Notes: generated by a model not told the origin, from the sequence alone. 64,000 nt of DNA from Cotesia glomerata (GCF_020080835.1 NC_058160.1:12959506-13023505); one strand, 5' to 3'. Positions 1 through 11,960 are shown, counted from the stretch's first letter. Made by a program: numbers and translations.

Positions 1-2719
1 AGCGGTGGAGATACTTCCGGTAACATCCGTGTCCTGATAACATCTGCGTTGAATAATAGTTGATCTCACCGTGACTCCGGTTGAACCACACATCAACCCG
101 AGGTATGAGACGGTACGTCCACCGACCCTTATCTGAAGCATTCCACTCTTGTTGCCATCTTGCGATGCTGTGTTGCCGTTCTTCGCTTCTAAGTTCTTCA
201 GGGCTCAGTGTGGTTGACCTTTTTCGTTGATATAGGTTCCGTCTTTCCTCAGCTAGGACTTTGAGAGGCAGAGTACCGGAAATAACACACATTGCTTCCT
301 CTGATATTGTGCGAAAAGCGCTAGCTACTCGTAGGGCACTCAGTCGATATACTGGTCCAACCTTTCTCAATGATTCTTGCGTTTTTAATGCGTCGGCCCA
401 AATGGATATTCCCTAAGTGAGCACCGATGTGACTACTGATGACAGTAGTAGCCTCCTGCTCTGCTTTGGGCCTCCGACGTTCGGCATCAGTCGTGCGAGA
501 CTGGCCTGCACTACTGACGCTTTGGCACTGACATGCTCCACTTGCTGCTTGAAGTTGAGTCGGACATCAAGCATCACTCCCAAATATCGGATATAAGGTT
601 GTGATGTGATTTTTTGTTCGCCGATTTTTAGCTTAATGGTCTCTACCACTTTTCTGCTGGTAATAAGCACTGCCTCAGTCTTGTGTTGCGCCAGTTCCAG
701 GTTCACTGCGTCCATCCACCGGTTAACGCGCTCAAAAGTGAGATCGAACATATGGTTTATCTCGTCCAGGTGTTTGGCAACAATCACTACGGCTACGTCA
801 TCTGCATATGCGACGAGTTTGACGTTTCTTGGCAGAGTTAGTCTTTATAGACCGTCATACATAATATTCCACAGGAGCGGGCCTAGGACTGAACCTTGCG
901 GTACACCTCCAGTAATATCATACTCCCTCGGACCGTTCTTCGTGTCATACTTCAAGACCCTATATTCGAAGTAGCTTGTTACAATCTTAAGAAGGTATTC
1001 TGGTACATTCTTCTCTTGGAGGGCCTGCATGATGCATTCCCAATTGGCGGAGTTGAATGCGTTTCTGATGTCTAGGGTCGCCACCAGGCAATACTCTTTC
1101 GTTCCACCCTTCCATCTGGTTCCTGCGATTGCTTCCTTGGCCGTATCAACAACCAGTTTGATTGCGTCCAGGGTTGATCGTCCTTTCCGGAATTTATACT
1201 GATTGTCTGCCAGGAGTGGGTCGACTACTGCTTCAATTCTCTGGTGAATTATGCGTTCAAATATCTTACCCGTTGTATCTAGCATGCAAAGTGGGCGGTA
1301 AGATGACGGTTCATCCGGTGGTTTCTTCCCTTTAGGTAACAGTACCAATCGTTGCTGTTTCCACTTATGCGGGAAAGTCCCCTCCTTAAGGCATGAATTA
1401 TAAACGTCTAGGAATAATGTTGGAGCTGCCTTTATGATGGTTTTCAAGGCTATATTAGGGGTTCCGTCCAATCCCGGCGCTTTATTATTCCCTACACGGT
1501 TACAAGCCTCCAGCAGTTCTTCTTAAGTGACAGGTGGAGTGTCATCCAGTTCGCCTGGCGCCAACTGGTAATCGAAGTTGCGTTGCTGTGGGAATAGTGC
1601 AGTGACGATTTTCTGGAGAAGTTGAGGACACGTAGGTGATGGCATTTGTTGTTTTTTTAGGTGGGTCATAACCACCTTATAAGGCCTACCCCACACGTCT
1701 TTATCCACCTCGTTGATGAGCTCTTTCCAGCATTGTCTCTTACTATCCTTGATAGCTTTGTTCAATGATCGACGGGCTTTTTTGTATTCTGCGACCAGCT
1801 CCGCAGAGTTAGGTCGTCGATAGTCGCGCTGGGATATTATTCTTTTCTTTAGACACTCTTTCCGAAGAACACTGATGTGGTCGTTCCACCAGTGCACTGC
1901 CGGGCGTTGGCTTATGCTGTGTTTCCGGACCATACTGGCGTCACAGGCCTGGACAACTCTTTTCATCAGGTCCTTGGTCATTTCTTCTGCGGATTCAGTA
2001 GTAATCGGTTCACTATTAAGGGCTATTACCGATGTGCTTGTGTCAAAAGGCTTCACTTTCCATCCAATGGTATTGAATGACTTGATTGGTCTTCTTGTAT
2101 TCCGGTCATGTGATATTTCCCAGAGAATTGCCTTGTGGTCACTGGCTGTGTAGATATCCATCACCTTCCAGTCGTATTTCCCACTGATGAGGCTGCTGCT
2201 GACGAAAGTGAGATCTACGATAGAGCTTGCTTCTCCTTTAGTATAGGTTGGCGTATCACCACTGTTGAGCTGGACTACATCTAGTGTAGAGAAAGCTTCT
2301 AGGAGTGATTTTCCTCGCGCATTTGTCTGCTTGCTGCCCCAGTCTACTGCCCAGGAGTTGAAGTCACCGGCAATCGCGACCGGATAGTGCTGCTTGGCGT
2401 CCTCGGTCAGTTTGTCCAAGAATTCAGTGAATTCAACAATGGATAGGCTAGGTGGTGCATAACAGCTGTAGAAACGGATGCCGTTAACTGTTGCTGCTAC
2501 AAAGCCGGCATTATCATTGTTAACTACACTCTGGAAGGGATGCTTACCACAAGACCAGATGACAGCCTTGGTGGTGCTGTCAGATTCCCAAGGCTGGGTA
2601 TTCAGGTATCTGTATGGCTCTGCTATCATTACTAAGTCTAACTCTAGTTCTCTTGCTGTTTGCATAAGCAGATCATGTGCAGCTTCACAATGGTATAGGT
2701 TTAGCTGCAATATCTTCAT
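1..2719 (-). pseudogene. A1 ORF2 (endonuclease/reverse transcriptase), broken and cut by window edge
   Basis: The frame encodes an APE-type endonuclease at the N-terminus (QLNLYHCEAAHDLL, later AIAGDFNSWAVDWGS) and then a reverse transcriptase (GVPQGSVLGPLLWN, AYADDVA, YLGVMLD). In-frame stops occur at codon 399 (1523-1525, Glu to TAA), codon 625 (845-847, Leu to TAA) and codon 769 (413-415, Tyr to TAG). Beyond 413 the frame stays open to base 1 through the region preceding the C-terminal zinc knuckle. No frameshift is needed to read the visible part, so decay is by point mutation only. The codon 625 stop is shared with A2. Confidence 0.88.
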
Positions 2720-4089
2720 GTCTGTTTGTTTGTTATCTTCTGGAGTGCCTCTTTAAATACTGGGCACCTGGATGCGCCGGCATGATGAGCCGAGTTTTCC
2801 GCACTTTGATCCGCGCATAATACACATTTCGCTGGGTTTTTGCATTCAGCAATCTTGTGTCCCTCTTGTCCGCACCTAATACGTAGCTTAGACCGATCCA
2901 CATTGCTCTTGCACTGGGATCCAAGATGTCCAAAGTGCCAGCACTTGAAACATTGGATTGGTCACCTCGAAGCTCTGATTCGGCAGTTGGCACAGCCGAT
3001 CCGGACTTTACCGCTTCCTGTCAATATCTTCCGCGCTGCAGCTGCTGGTAGTGTCACAACAGCTGTCTGAGTACCTCTGTAGGCCTTATGAATCTTAATT
3101 GTCCCTAGTGGTATCTCGCAGGTTTCTCCGATTTCCGTTTGCAAGGCAGTCTGAATATCCTCCTTGGTTGTGGTACCGTCAAGATCTCGGATTTTGACGT
3201 CTTCCTGTGGCCCTTTGCAGATTACCTTCGCGTCTTCTTGGAGGATGTCCGCGATGGTCTTCTGTAAGGCTTGGCCTCGGTCAGCGCTCTTCCTCGAAAG
3301 CGTAATCAGCAAGCTCCCGGTCCTAGTTCTTTGGATCTTATCCACTGTAGTACGGACCTGTTCGTCAGGGACGTCCTGCTTTATTCGCTTCAGAATTTCA
3401 GCATACTTTGCCGTCTCTGCGGGGCGGATGATCAGTGCGTCCGGCCTGATCCGTTTGCGCGGTTCTTTCCGATTAGGCTCTGGCCTGGACTCCTTCGGCG
3501 GTTGCTTCTGGAGCTTTTCTACTGCTTGCTCTCTCTTGGACTTCCTTGACTGGACTTTTTGCCATTCATTCACCTCCTTTTTTCCGCCGTTCTGTGTTAC
3601 CGCGTTTTTCGGGGGACTTGGTTTAAGGTCCTTCTTCTTCTTAGTACGGCTGGTCATTGAGTCTGGGGAATTTCGTTCTTTCCTTTTCCCGGGCCTGATA
3701 TCAGTTCCAGTTTCCTCTCCGTCTTCGACAACTGACTCGACGTCACCCTCGCCACCTGTGTCGATCTCCTCGACAAACGTGTCGGCTTTTGCTGGTGAAA
3801 CCGCTGTCACACTCGTCTTCATCACGATATTACCGTGTTGTTGTTGGATCTCCTGCCATTCTTGGTCCAGTTTTTTGAACCTTCTCAGGGCACTGCAGAT
3901 GTTCGTCGACTTCGACTTGATCTCCTTGTGGACATTTTGCTTGGTTTGGAGAAAGTCCTGCAGTCCACTGACTAGCTTCTCCAGATGTGCCAGCGCATCT
4001 GTCCTCTTCATCTTTGTACTAAGTAGCAGTGCGTCTTGCTGGGCATGAGGCCCGTTTTCACTCTTGTTTGTTTCCTGTGCATTACTCAT
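2716..4089 (-). pseudogene. A1 ORF1 (Gag-like nucleic-acid-binding protein), broken
   Basis: This 458-codon frame encodes the RNA-binding ORF1 protein of the element. It has a charged, lysine-rich N-terminal half and a C-terminal zinc-knuckle region starting CFKCWHFGHLGSQC. Translation from 4089 is open to an in-frame TGA at 2962-2964, just before the first knuckle, where A2 has an arginine codon; the same frame then stays open to 2716. Two further changes hit key residues: Trp to Cys shortly before the stop, and the first Cys of knuckle two changed to Arg (KLRIRC). The ORF1 stop overlaps the ORF2 start as ATGA. It is a recent pseudogene. Confidence 0.85.
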
Positions 4090-4630
4090 ACTTTTTAATT
4101 TACCAGCGCATCGTACGGAGTGGAGCGGGTTGCCATAACTAGGAACGGGTGTACCCTCGGAGATAGTACTCCTACCCCAGTTCCCTGAGGCCTAGCCGAC
4201 ACTTAGCCAGTCCCGGAATACACGGACGGACTAGACTCGCTCGGAGCGGTGAAGATTTCGATCTCTAACACTCACTGCGTACTTCCTGATCAAGGCCCGA
4301 AGTGTCTGGCTCCTGATCCACTGCTGCAACTTACACCTCGGTAGAGCAAGCTCACATCAGCCGTGGCCTGCATCGTCGGAAACTACGATACAGGTTCCGG
4401 TCACTCCCAGTGGGTCACAGCAGAGAACGATCGTCTTGTTAGGTCAGTTAGTGTGACCAACCCATTAAAGGAGAGTTTTGTCCACGGGAGCGTATTTTGT
4501 TTGGTTATTTTGCTTGGCTCCTACCCGCTGTACCTCATCAACTAAGAGATTAAGTGTCATCCAAGGACAGCGAGCGTTCTCCCATCCGCTCGGGGAGACG
4601 CGCCCGGTAGCAGTATCTCTTCTGCCCCGA

Positions 4631-4671
4631 GTGTGTGTGTGTGTGTGTGTGTTTGTTTTTTTTTTTTTTTT
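4631..4671. repeat. (GT)11 plus T-run between A1 and B1
   Basis: About 11 GT units at 4631-4652 are followed by a T-rich run, TTG then about 17 T, to 4671. On the minus strand this is the poly(A) tail of B1, then (AC)n, then the 5' end of A1. It is the only DNA between the two elements. Confidence 0.9.
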
Positions 4672-4892
4672 GTAAAGAGGTACGAAAAAAGATCTTCAAA
4701 AGACACCGGTATCGTTAACTCTGCCGCCCATCTTCCGGCAGATATCGATAGTCGGTAGTGTGGAGATTTTTACCCACTAAAAAAAACATTCCTCTTCCCC
4801 TCTCCCCTAGATGGTACGGTGAGGACTGGATTGGAACCGCGTGAGCATTACTTCAATCCAGTCGTGGTGCGTCTCACGACGCCTACTCCTGG

Positions 4893-7887
4893 CTACTGGT
4901 CCCTTTCTGCGATTTTGTCTTTCAGGAGGTGCTGTGCATAAACTGCAACAGCTGACCAGTTTTCCTCTTGTTTGATCATATAGGTCACCAGGCTTGAGGG
5001 GGAGAGCCTGATGCCTATGATCTCTTCGGTGCTTCTTCTGTAGTCCTTCCATCGAGCACACTCGAAGAATGTGTGTTCGGCGTCGTCGATTTTATCCGGG
5101 CAGTATTTGCACGTTGGTGTGCTGTGCAAACCCATCTTGAAAAGATAGGCATTGAACTGCCCATGTCCCGTCAATAGCTGGGTCAGGAAGAAGTCCGTAT
5201 CCCCGTGCTTCCGAGAGAACCAGACGTTGATGTTTGGGATCAGGCGCGCCGTCCATCTGCCCGTCTCTCCCGATGTCCATCGGTCCTGCCACTCTTGCTG
5301 TGTTTCCGCCTTTATCCTCGTTCTTGCGTCCTTCATGTTATCATCACTGTCTTTAGCGTCATAGAGTTTTGCTCTTTCGAACGCTAATAGGTCGATGGGC
5401 GCGGCTCCTGCAATAACCAATACAGCCGCTTCGGAAACTGTGCGGTAGGCGCAGGCAACCCTGAGAGCGCCTCGCCGCTGTACTGCTGCGATCTTTCGCC
5501 GGTAGGTCTTCTGCTTTAATATGTCTGCCCATATCTCCGCTCCATAAAGCAGTACCGAGTGGACTGCTTCTAGAAGAACTTTTCTCTTTTTTGTTCTTGG
5601 TCCCATGGTGTTGGTCATAATTCGTGCTAGGCTAGACACAGTCTTGCTGGCTTTCTTGCATGCACTGTCGAGGTGTTCACGGAAAGATAGTTTCTCGTCT
5701 ATCATTACCCCTAGATACCGCAGGGCCCTTGTTGACGTCAGCGTTGTTCCTCCCATGTCCATAGCGAATGGTTTTGGAAACCATTTTTGACGGGTCAAAA
5801 CGACCATCTCGGTTTTCTGTTTGGCGAGTTTCAGGTGATGCTTATCGAGCCAAGTCTCGACGGTGTCGATGGTTTCCCGAACTAGCAGTTCGGCCTCTTC
5901 CACGCTGTCCGCCACTATAGTGGCTGCAACGTCGTCTGCAAAGCCTGTTAACTCTACTTGCTCTGGCAACGGGATTTCAAGAAGCTCGTCGCAGTCTGCG
6001 TTCCATAGATCAGGCCCCATTATTGAGCCTTGCGGCACGCCAGCCGTTATGGCGTATTCTTGTGGGCCTTCAGTAGTTTCCACTATTAGCTTTCTATCGT
6101 CAAGGTAGTTGTCGACTAGTGCCAGATTTTCTGGCTCCGCGTCAAACTTGTGCTCCAGAGCGTCTAAAATGTCTCCCCAGTTTGCGCTGTTAAATGCGTT
6201 TTTGACATCCAGCGTGAGGAGAAAACATACTTTACGAGCTTTGAGGCTACCAGACCATGCTTGTGTTGCTGTCTTTATGACTTTCTTGATCGCTCCGACT
6301 GTCGAATGACCTTTCCGGAAGCCATGCTGGTTGGTGGCAAAACCTCCAGCACGGTCGATGTCGTCGCGAAGTCTCCCTTGTATGAGCTTCTCGAGCAGTT
6401 TTCCAGCAATGTCTAGCATACAGAGTGGTCTAAACGACGAAGGTGTTATGGGGGTTCCCTTACCTTTGTCTAAGAGAACCAATCTCTGCCGTTTCCAGAC
6501 CGCGGAAAAGGTGCCAGTTGCCAAGCATGCGTTGTAGGTGTTCAGGAGTAAGTCTGGGTATTCGAGGGCTATAATCTTGATCACCGATGCCGGGATGCCA
6601 TCAGGTCCAGGTGCCTTTCCTGTTTTGAGTGACTTGGCCGCGTCTTGTAGTTCCTTAGTTGTGAAGGGCGTTACTTCGTTGTTTTTAGTGTAGTGTTTCT
6701 TCTCCCGCGGCGGGTGTTTGGGGAAAAGCTCCGCTACGATGATATCCATTAAGGCTGGAGACTTTGGCGCCTCTGGTGAAGCCTTTCCAAGTCGTTTGGC
6801 GACAATTTGGTAGGTTTTACCCCAGATGTCATTGTCGAGATCGTTGCAGATCTCTTTCCACAACTTTGCTTTACTTGCTTTGATGGCTCGATTTAGCATC
6901 TTTTTGGCCTGCTTGTACTCTTTTGAATACAAGTCCTGGCTTGGGGAGCGTTTGGCGGCTCTCGTTGCGCGGCGACGTAGTTGATGGCACATTTTGCGAA
7001 GTTCCGCTATGTCTGTTGACCACCAGTACGCCGGCCTGCGAAAACTCCGGTTTTTCAACCGCGGCATAGAGGCGTCACATGCGGCGGAAATCTCCTTCAT
7101 CGTATTTAGTACTGTCCTTTCTGTCTCGCTGCAAGTATCCGGAGTCAGGTTGTTCTGAAGGGTAGACCAGCTCCGTGCAAGTGAAGCTCGCAGTGCCTCT
7201 GGATCAAGCTTCCTGACATTCCACTTTCGCTTACAAAAGGTCGTGTTGTGGTACCGGAGCAGATGCCAATCCAACGTTAAATGTCACGAACTGGTAATCA
7301 CTGCCACTGTATTTTTCGGATACTGTCCAGTTTTCAATCATGTTGGCAATTTTTGGAGTCGCCAACGAAATGTCGAGGATGGACTCTTGGTACCCCGGTC
7401 TTCTGAAAGTCGTGGTGCTCCCAGTATTTAGCACTATGAGGTCGAGTCTAGCCACGACGTCAGCGACCTCGTTGCCTCTGGTGTCAGAGAAATCAGCGCC
7501 CCATTCAGCCGATTTAGCATTGAAGTCACCAGCTACGATAACTTCGCCGTCGAACTTGGTGATCACATCCTCTATATTTGCCAGTTTCTGTCGGAACACA
7601 CTAATCCCTTCGTTAGGTGAAAGATAGACGCTCATGAAGTAGGTTATGGGGGTTTGAATCCAGACAAAACCTGCTCCACTTCCGCTGTTGATGGTGGTAA
7701 CGTTCTTCGTATTTGCAATCCAGATTGCCGCCGTGCCAGTTTTGTCTGCGAACCATGCTCTATCTTGGAGGTTTAGATATTGCTCACAGATGAAGCAAAC
7801 GTCGATCCTCTCTTCAAAGACTCGCTGGCGAAGTAAATTTTGCGCCAACGCACATCTATTCAGGTTTCCTTGAAGTATGCGTGTCAT
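4893..7887 (-). pseudogene. B1 ORF2 (endonuclease/reverse transcriptase), single frameshift
   Basis: The frame starts MTRILQGNLNRCALAQNLL at 7887. The APE-type endonuclease (VIVAGDFNAKSAEWGADF) is read to a stop near 7231. The protein continues in another frame, from KWNVRKLDPE, to the stop at 4893. The total of 2,995 nt is one base more than 998 codons, and the frames cross in a T-run near 7236-7242, so one inserted T explains the break. The downstream part has RT motifs (GVPQGSIMGPDLWN, FADDVAATIVADS, YLGVMIDEK) and the C-terminal knuckle CKYCPDKIDDAEHTFFEC. The change could be a true lesion or a homopolymer sequencing error; the latter would make B1 a potentially complete element. Confidence 0.85.
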
Positions 7888-9377
7888 TTCTGCCCTTTTG
7901 TAGCTTCGGAAAGTGCGGTGCGGAATACCTTACAAGCCCCGGAGCCTGGAATATGACATAAGCTATCTGGAGCTTCTTGTTCCTCTGTACAGAGGAAGCA
8001 CTTTGGCTGTTCAACGCAGTCTGCAGCTTTGTGGTTTCCTTCTCCGCATTTAAAGCAGCACTTGCTTCTGTCAGGCCCCTTGCAGGAGTTCGTCGCGTGC
8101 CCGTATCCGAGACATCTGATGCAGCGTGTTACTTTTACAACTGGTCGACTGCGGCAGTTGACCCATCCGATCATTATACGAGCCTTGTCAAGGATTTTGA
8201 ACGCGCTAGCCTCGTCTATCTCGCAGAAGGCTGCCCGGTTGCCCCGTCGAGTAGGCTTTGTCAAATTTACCCGTTTGATCTCCAGGCTGTCGGTGAAGTC
8301 ACGTTTGATTGCTTCGCGGACGTCGTTCTCAGTAGTGATGGCATCCAAGTCCAGGATCTCGATCGTTGCTTTTGGTGTAAGCGTTCTGACTGTACCGATG
8401 TTAGCAGTTGCTGTTTTTATCGCAGCCGTGAAAGCGGTAGTGTCTTCAGTCTTGCGACCTATTTCTAGAAGAACGCCCCCTCGCTTCGTTTGTTTGATAG
8501 ACTTTATGTCTACTCCAGTCTCTGTCGGATTAACCTTGGCTTTGATTTCCTTGAGGAGATCGGCGTATGTTCGCCCTTCAGCTGGTTGGACAAGCACAGC
8601 TTTAGTTTTTATCTTCTTCCTCCTTGGTTTCTCGGAGCCAACATTGCTTGGCTGGTTTTGGGCTGTAGCAGATTGAGCCACTGGCTCCTGTTCTTCCTTT
8701 TTCTTGTTTTTCCGAGTCACTTTGGTCCAGGTATCACCCCGGGCTGTCTTCTTATGTGTTGGCTTATCGATTTCCGAGGAAGGGCTGGGCGTGGATAGCG
8801 GCCTCTTCTTGTTTTTCTCTTCTCTATGCTGTGTTTTCTCAGGAGTGACCGAAAACGTCTGGGATTTTTTGTTCAGATCCGGAGATGTTTGCGTGGTTCT
8901 CGCCGACTTCGTTGCTGGTTTGTTGGCCAACTTATATGCCGTGGCAATGGACGCTACTATTTTTCTGAGTTCATGGTGGAGATTTCGTTTATCCTTTATG
9001 AACTCAGCTAATTCTTCGATCTTGCTACCGAGCCGTTCCATTGGCGATTGTTGACCGGTGACAGTCGGTAGAGAGTTTATCCTCCCTCGGCATGTGTGAG
9101 TGTTGACGGGAGCAACAGGTCTTCCACCTATTGGAGGAAAGTTTGTTTGCTGTGCGTCTACTTCCATCAGAGCTGTTTCTTTACTCCCTGTAGCATTGCT
9201 AGACAGCAGAGCCATGGGGTCTACTCCACTGTTCAAACGGTCGCTTGATAACGACGAGTTCAGGCCCGTTTTTACGCCTTCCCTCGCCGGCACTGAGGTA
9301 TCCCTCCTCTGCACCGTAGACGATGTTTGAAATTGTTCTGACATTTCCATACCATCTTTTGCTAAGTTTTGGTCCAC
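7884..9377 (-). CDS. B1 ORF1: Gag-like zinc-knuckle protein, intact (497 aa)
   Basis: An uninterrupted 497-residue frame. The N-terminal 240 residues are polar and low in complexity, with Lys/Glu/Ser-rich stretches around residues 170-240. The middle is a conserved ORF1 domain. The C-terminus has three zinc knuckles from about residue 419: CIRCLGYGHATNSC, CFKCGEGNHKAADC and a third, longer CFLC...H...C motif ending near 485. In R1-clade elements this protein binds the element RNA and carries it to the target. The stop overlaps the ORF2 start (ATGA, 7884-7887), so ORF2 is probably made by termination-reinitiation. The first ATG at 9377 is taken as the start; ATGs about 10 codons downstream are also possible. 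Confidence 0.88.
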   Translation of the reverse strand: MDQNLAKDGMEMSEQFQTSSTVQRRDTSVPAREGVKTGLNSSLSSDRLNSGVDPMALLSSNATGSKETALMEVDAQQTNFPPIGGRPVAPVNTHTCRGRINSLPTVTGQQSPMERLGSKIEELAEFIKDKRNLHHELRKIVASIATAYKLANKPATKSARTTQTSPDLNKKSQTFSVTPEKTQHREEKNKKRPLSTPSPSSEIDKPTHKKTARGDTWTKVTRKNKKKEEQEPVAQSATAQNQPSNVGSEKPRRKKIKTKAVLVQPAEGRTYADLLKEIKAKVNPTETGVDIKSIKQTKRGGVLLEIGRKTEDTTAFTAAIKTATANIGTVRTLTPKATIEILDLDAITTENDVREAIKRDFTDSLEIKRVNLTKPTRRGNRAAFCEIDEASAFKILDKARIMIGWVNCRSRPVVKVTRCIRCLGYGHATNSCKGPDRSKCCFKCGEGNHKAADCVEQPKCFLCTEEQEAPDSLCHIPGSGACKVFRTALSEATKGQK

Positions 9378-9493
9378 CCCGAGTATTCTATTTCCTCGGT
9401 ACCCGACGCATCTGACGTGCAGATATGCCGGGCATTCCCCTATCCGCCACCTGGGGAGGCGCCCGATGCGGGACCCAGCAAGCGCGACACGAG

Positions 9494-10412
9494 GTGTGTG
9501 TGTGTGTGTGAGTGAGTGAGTGACTATGTGACTCGCTTACAACTTTTGAACGACTTAACCAATCAGAACGTACCAAACGGCGTTCTAAAGAGTTCCCTTA
9601 AACTTAGATTTTCTGTGATTTTGAACCGATTCAGACCGATAGATTTTGAGAAATTTTAAAAAATCTCAAAAAAACTAAAAAAAAATTATTTTTTTTTTTT
9701 TAAGTGGTTTTATTGGAATAACTTTTAAACGTCTTTATCGATCAACTCCAAAAACTAAATTGCCCTTAAGCTTGAAAACCTACATCGATCGCTGCAAATC
9801 CGGTCAAAATCGGTTAATTCGTTTGAGAGATATCGTGAACGAAAGAAAACCGAAAATAGTGTTATTTTCACATAACTTTGACATTTCTTTCTGGATCGTT
9901 TTTAATCAAATAAAATAATTTTTAGAGCTCAAAAAACCGCGTCGATCGCCGCCAAGAACGCAGAAATCGGTTAATTGGTTCGAGAGATATCCTCGACGAA
10001 ATATTTGGAAACAAGTATTTTTTTAACATAACTCCGACATTTTTCGGAATAATTTTTAAACGGCTCTACCGATCGATTCCAAAAGCTAATCAGCTTTCAA
10101 CATAAAAAAAACCACGTCGATCGCCGCCAACTGCGTAGAAATCGGTTCATTCATTCAAAAGTTATTGCGGTTTAAAAATTTGAAAAATTGTGTTTTATCA
10201 AACTTCTATCAGACTTTTAAGCTCGAAGAGCTCAGAAGCATAAAAAAAGCTATCTCTCTAAGCTTAGAGAGCTCAAAATAATGCATAAATTGTATTTTTG
10301 AACTCGGAGAGCTCAAAAACATCATTAGTGCAATTTTAAGCACCTAGGTATGAAATTAGCGAGAAGTTGCACGGATAGTCTCCAGGGTCTAACGTTTTTC
10401 TAATTTTTTTTT
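9494..10412 (+). repeat. Family R repeat, right half, with (GT)n core
   Basis: (TG)8 then (AGTG)n at 9494-9520 is followed by the phrase CAACTTTTGAACGACTTAAC and a long run of related blocks. These include GAGCTCnnAGAGCTC palindromes near 10228, 10270 and 10305, ending near GAGAAGTTGCACGGATAG at 10370 and CTAATTTTTTTTT at 10412. The same order of blocks recurs at 22290, 41310, 45938, 58639 and 60108. No coding potential. The left half of this copy would lie before base 1, beyond A1. Confidence 0.75.
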
Positions 10413-11463
10413 CCTGCTATACCAGAAAATTTGGTAGTTTATAACAAATAAAAAATTATGCCGCTGAGCTGAAGGGTTTAAGTCCAATAGCAGCTTAGCT
10501 TATCAAAAAATTCGATTTCCCATTTAAATAATACAGAAAATATTTTTATTTGTTTTAAGTGGATTTTTCGTTATTAAAAAAATTTTTTTTTCAAAAAACC
10601 TTCTATGGTATTTGTAGATAATTAAATTCTCTACAAAAATATCTTTGGTCTAAGGCTGTAGAACCACTAGTTTAGAAGTTATAGCCCGTCAAACGGTAAC
10701 ATTTAAAAAAAGACACATCAAATTCCATTTAATTTTCAATTTATTACTCTTACATGAATAATTTAATTTTATTGAATATTTTGAAGCATTAAAATTTTAA
10801 ATTAAAGTATTGATTCGTTTTAATACAATAATCTAAGTCAAATTATTATTAATTAATCGTTATAATTAGAACAAATATATTCCTTAAAAATATATTCCTT
10901 AAAAATTTATCTGCTTCAAGAACAATTTTCACTCAGTCGGACAAAAGCTTCGGGACTCCACTGTTGTCTGCATTAATTATAATTAAATAATTATTGGTAG
11001 AGTGGGCCTTGAGGAGGCTCGGACAAGTTTTAGATAGATTTTCTCTTGTAGACAAGCTACTCATTATTAACTCACATTAACTCACTTATTAACTATGCAC
11101 TTATAACTTTGTTTTACAGTTTACAAGGTTTTATTAATGACTTCGTGACTGAAGTAACGACTCCGGCAGACACTTAGATCCGCTGTTAAATAAATAATAG
11201 ATTGAAAGATTATAATTTAGATAAACGTATTACTACGGACAACGGGGCCTTTGATACAGCTCGGAAAGCACACTGTCGTGGTTCGTAGAAGATAAATATT
11301 AGGAGTCGAATTGAAATGAATTTAAGATTGGTGTAAGCTATTGGGTGCTTTACACTGCCTTGTACGTAACGCGGTATGAGGACACACGGGTTCTACGAGT
11401 ATACCTTCCCTCGTATTCTTTGATAAAAGACTGAAAAAGTGATCCGTGGTGTTTCGTGGTTTT
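10413..11463. other. Unassigned repeat-like DNA, no gene seen
   Basis: AT-rich to about 10900, then a moderately GC-richer patch at 10930-11460 with no convincing open frame or splice-bounded exon. The patch could be an old LTR or another unrecognised mobile element. Its last bases are interrupted by the SINE at 11479. Confidence 0.4.
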
Positions 11464-11478
11464 ATACACCCGAATCGC

Positions 11479-11960
11479 AAGAGCGGCATGATGGCTGAGC
11501 AGGTTAAGTCATTATCCCGTTAGTTCGCTCGCACATCATGCCGTGAGGCGCGGGTTCGAGCCCCGACGGTTTTTCGAATAGTTCCAACACTAACCGTCGG
11601 GGGTCGCTCCAGTAGCCGAACTGTACTGGCATGGGTTTTCTCTGTGGTTTCCCCATCGCCAATATTCCAACAACCGATAGAAAGGGGTGAGGAATAGTTA
11701 ATACAGTACAGAAAGCACAAGTCGGTCCACAGCCGCGTGATAATAATAAAGAGTTGAATATATAAATGTGCGAAAAATAAGGTTGATTATGTAGTGAAAA
11801 TACAGGAGTGAAAAGAGGATGTGCTGGAGTCCAAAAAAGCGTTGAATAAACAAGGACAGTATAAAAACACAGGACAGTGGTGCACTCGCGGAATGTGACA
11901 GCTACCATCTACTCAGCCTTGTAAAAACCAAGAACGGTATACAAGTAAAAATCGAAATAA
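11479..11960 (+). mobile_element. tRNA-derived SINE with 15-bp target site duplication
   Basis: The element is bracketed by perfect 15-bp direct repeats ATACACCCGAATCGC at 11464-11478 and 11961-11975. The 5' head looks like a tRNA gene: A box TGGCTGAGCAGG at 11492-11503 and B box GGTTCGAGCCC at 11553-11563, 50 nt apart. A 10-bp inverted pair CGGCATGATG/CATCATGCCG lies at 11484 and 11534. A body of about 400 bp follows, including GGGTTTTCTCTGTGGTTTCC at 11634, and it ends in an A-rich tail (AAAAATCGAAATAA). Length, pol III boxes, A-rich end and target duplication are those of a SINE mobilised by a LINE. It encodes no protein. Confidence 0.82.

Larger units (their letters stand above)
1..4630 (-). 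mobile_element. A1: R1-clade (Waldo-like) non-LTR retrotransposon, 3' end outside window
   Basis: Nearly full-length family A element read on the minus strand: 5' UTR 4090-4630, ORF1 2716-4089 and ORF2 from 2719 to beyond base 1. By comparison with A2 and A4, whose ORF2 is 993 codons, the window starts about 259 bp before the ORF2 stop. The 5' UTR is almost identical to that of A2 (31205-31745) and carries no other gene. The 5' end reads TCGGGGCAGA and directly abuts a (GT)n tract at 4631. Three zinc knuckles in ORF1, an APE-type endonuclease and a YADD reverse transcriptase place it in the R1 clade. Insertion in an AC repeat suggests the Waldo group. Several nonsense mutations make it inactive. 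Confidence 0.9.
4672..9493 (-). mobile_element. B1: full-length R1-clade (Waldo-like) non-LTR retrotransposon
   Basis: Complete element of about 4.8 kb on the minus strand: short 5' UTR 9378-9493, ORF1 7884-9377, ORF2 4893-7887 and 3' UTR 4672-4892 ending in poly(A). Both ends abut (GT)n/(AC)n, at 9494 and at 4631-4652. Its proteins are clearly different from family A, with FADD instead of YADD and other zinc-knuckle spacers, but the architecture and target are the same. One frameshift in ORF2 is the only lesion I can see, so it is the youngest-looking copy in the window. Confidence 0.9.

Noticed and set aside
11504..11908. A 134-codon frame on the minus strand
   Set aside because: It lies wholly in the SINE and opposes its pol III orientation; no domain is seen.
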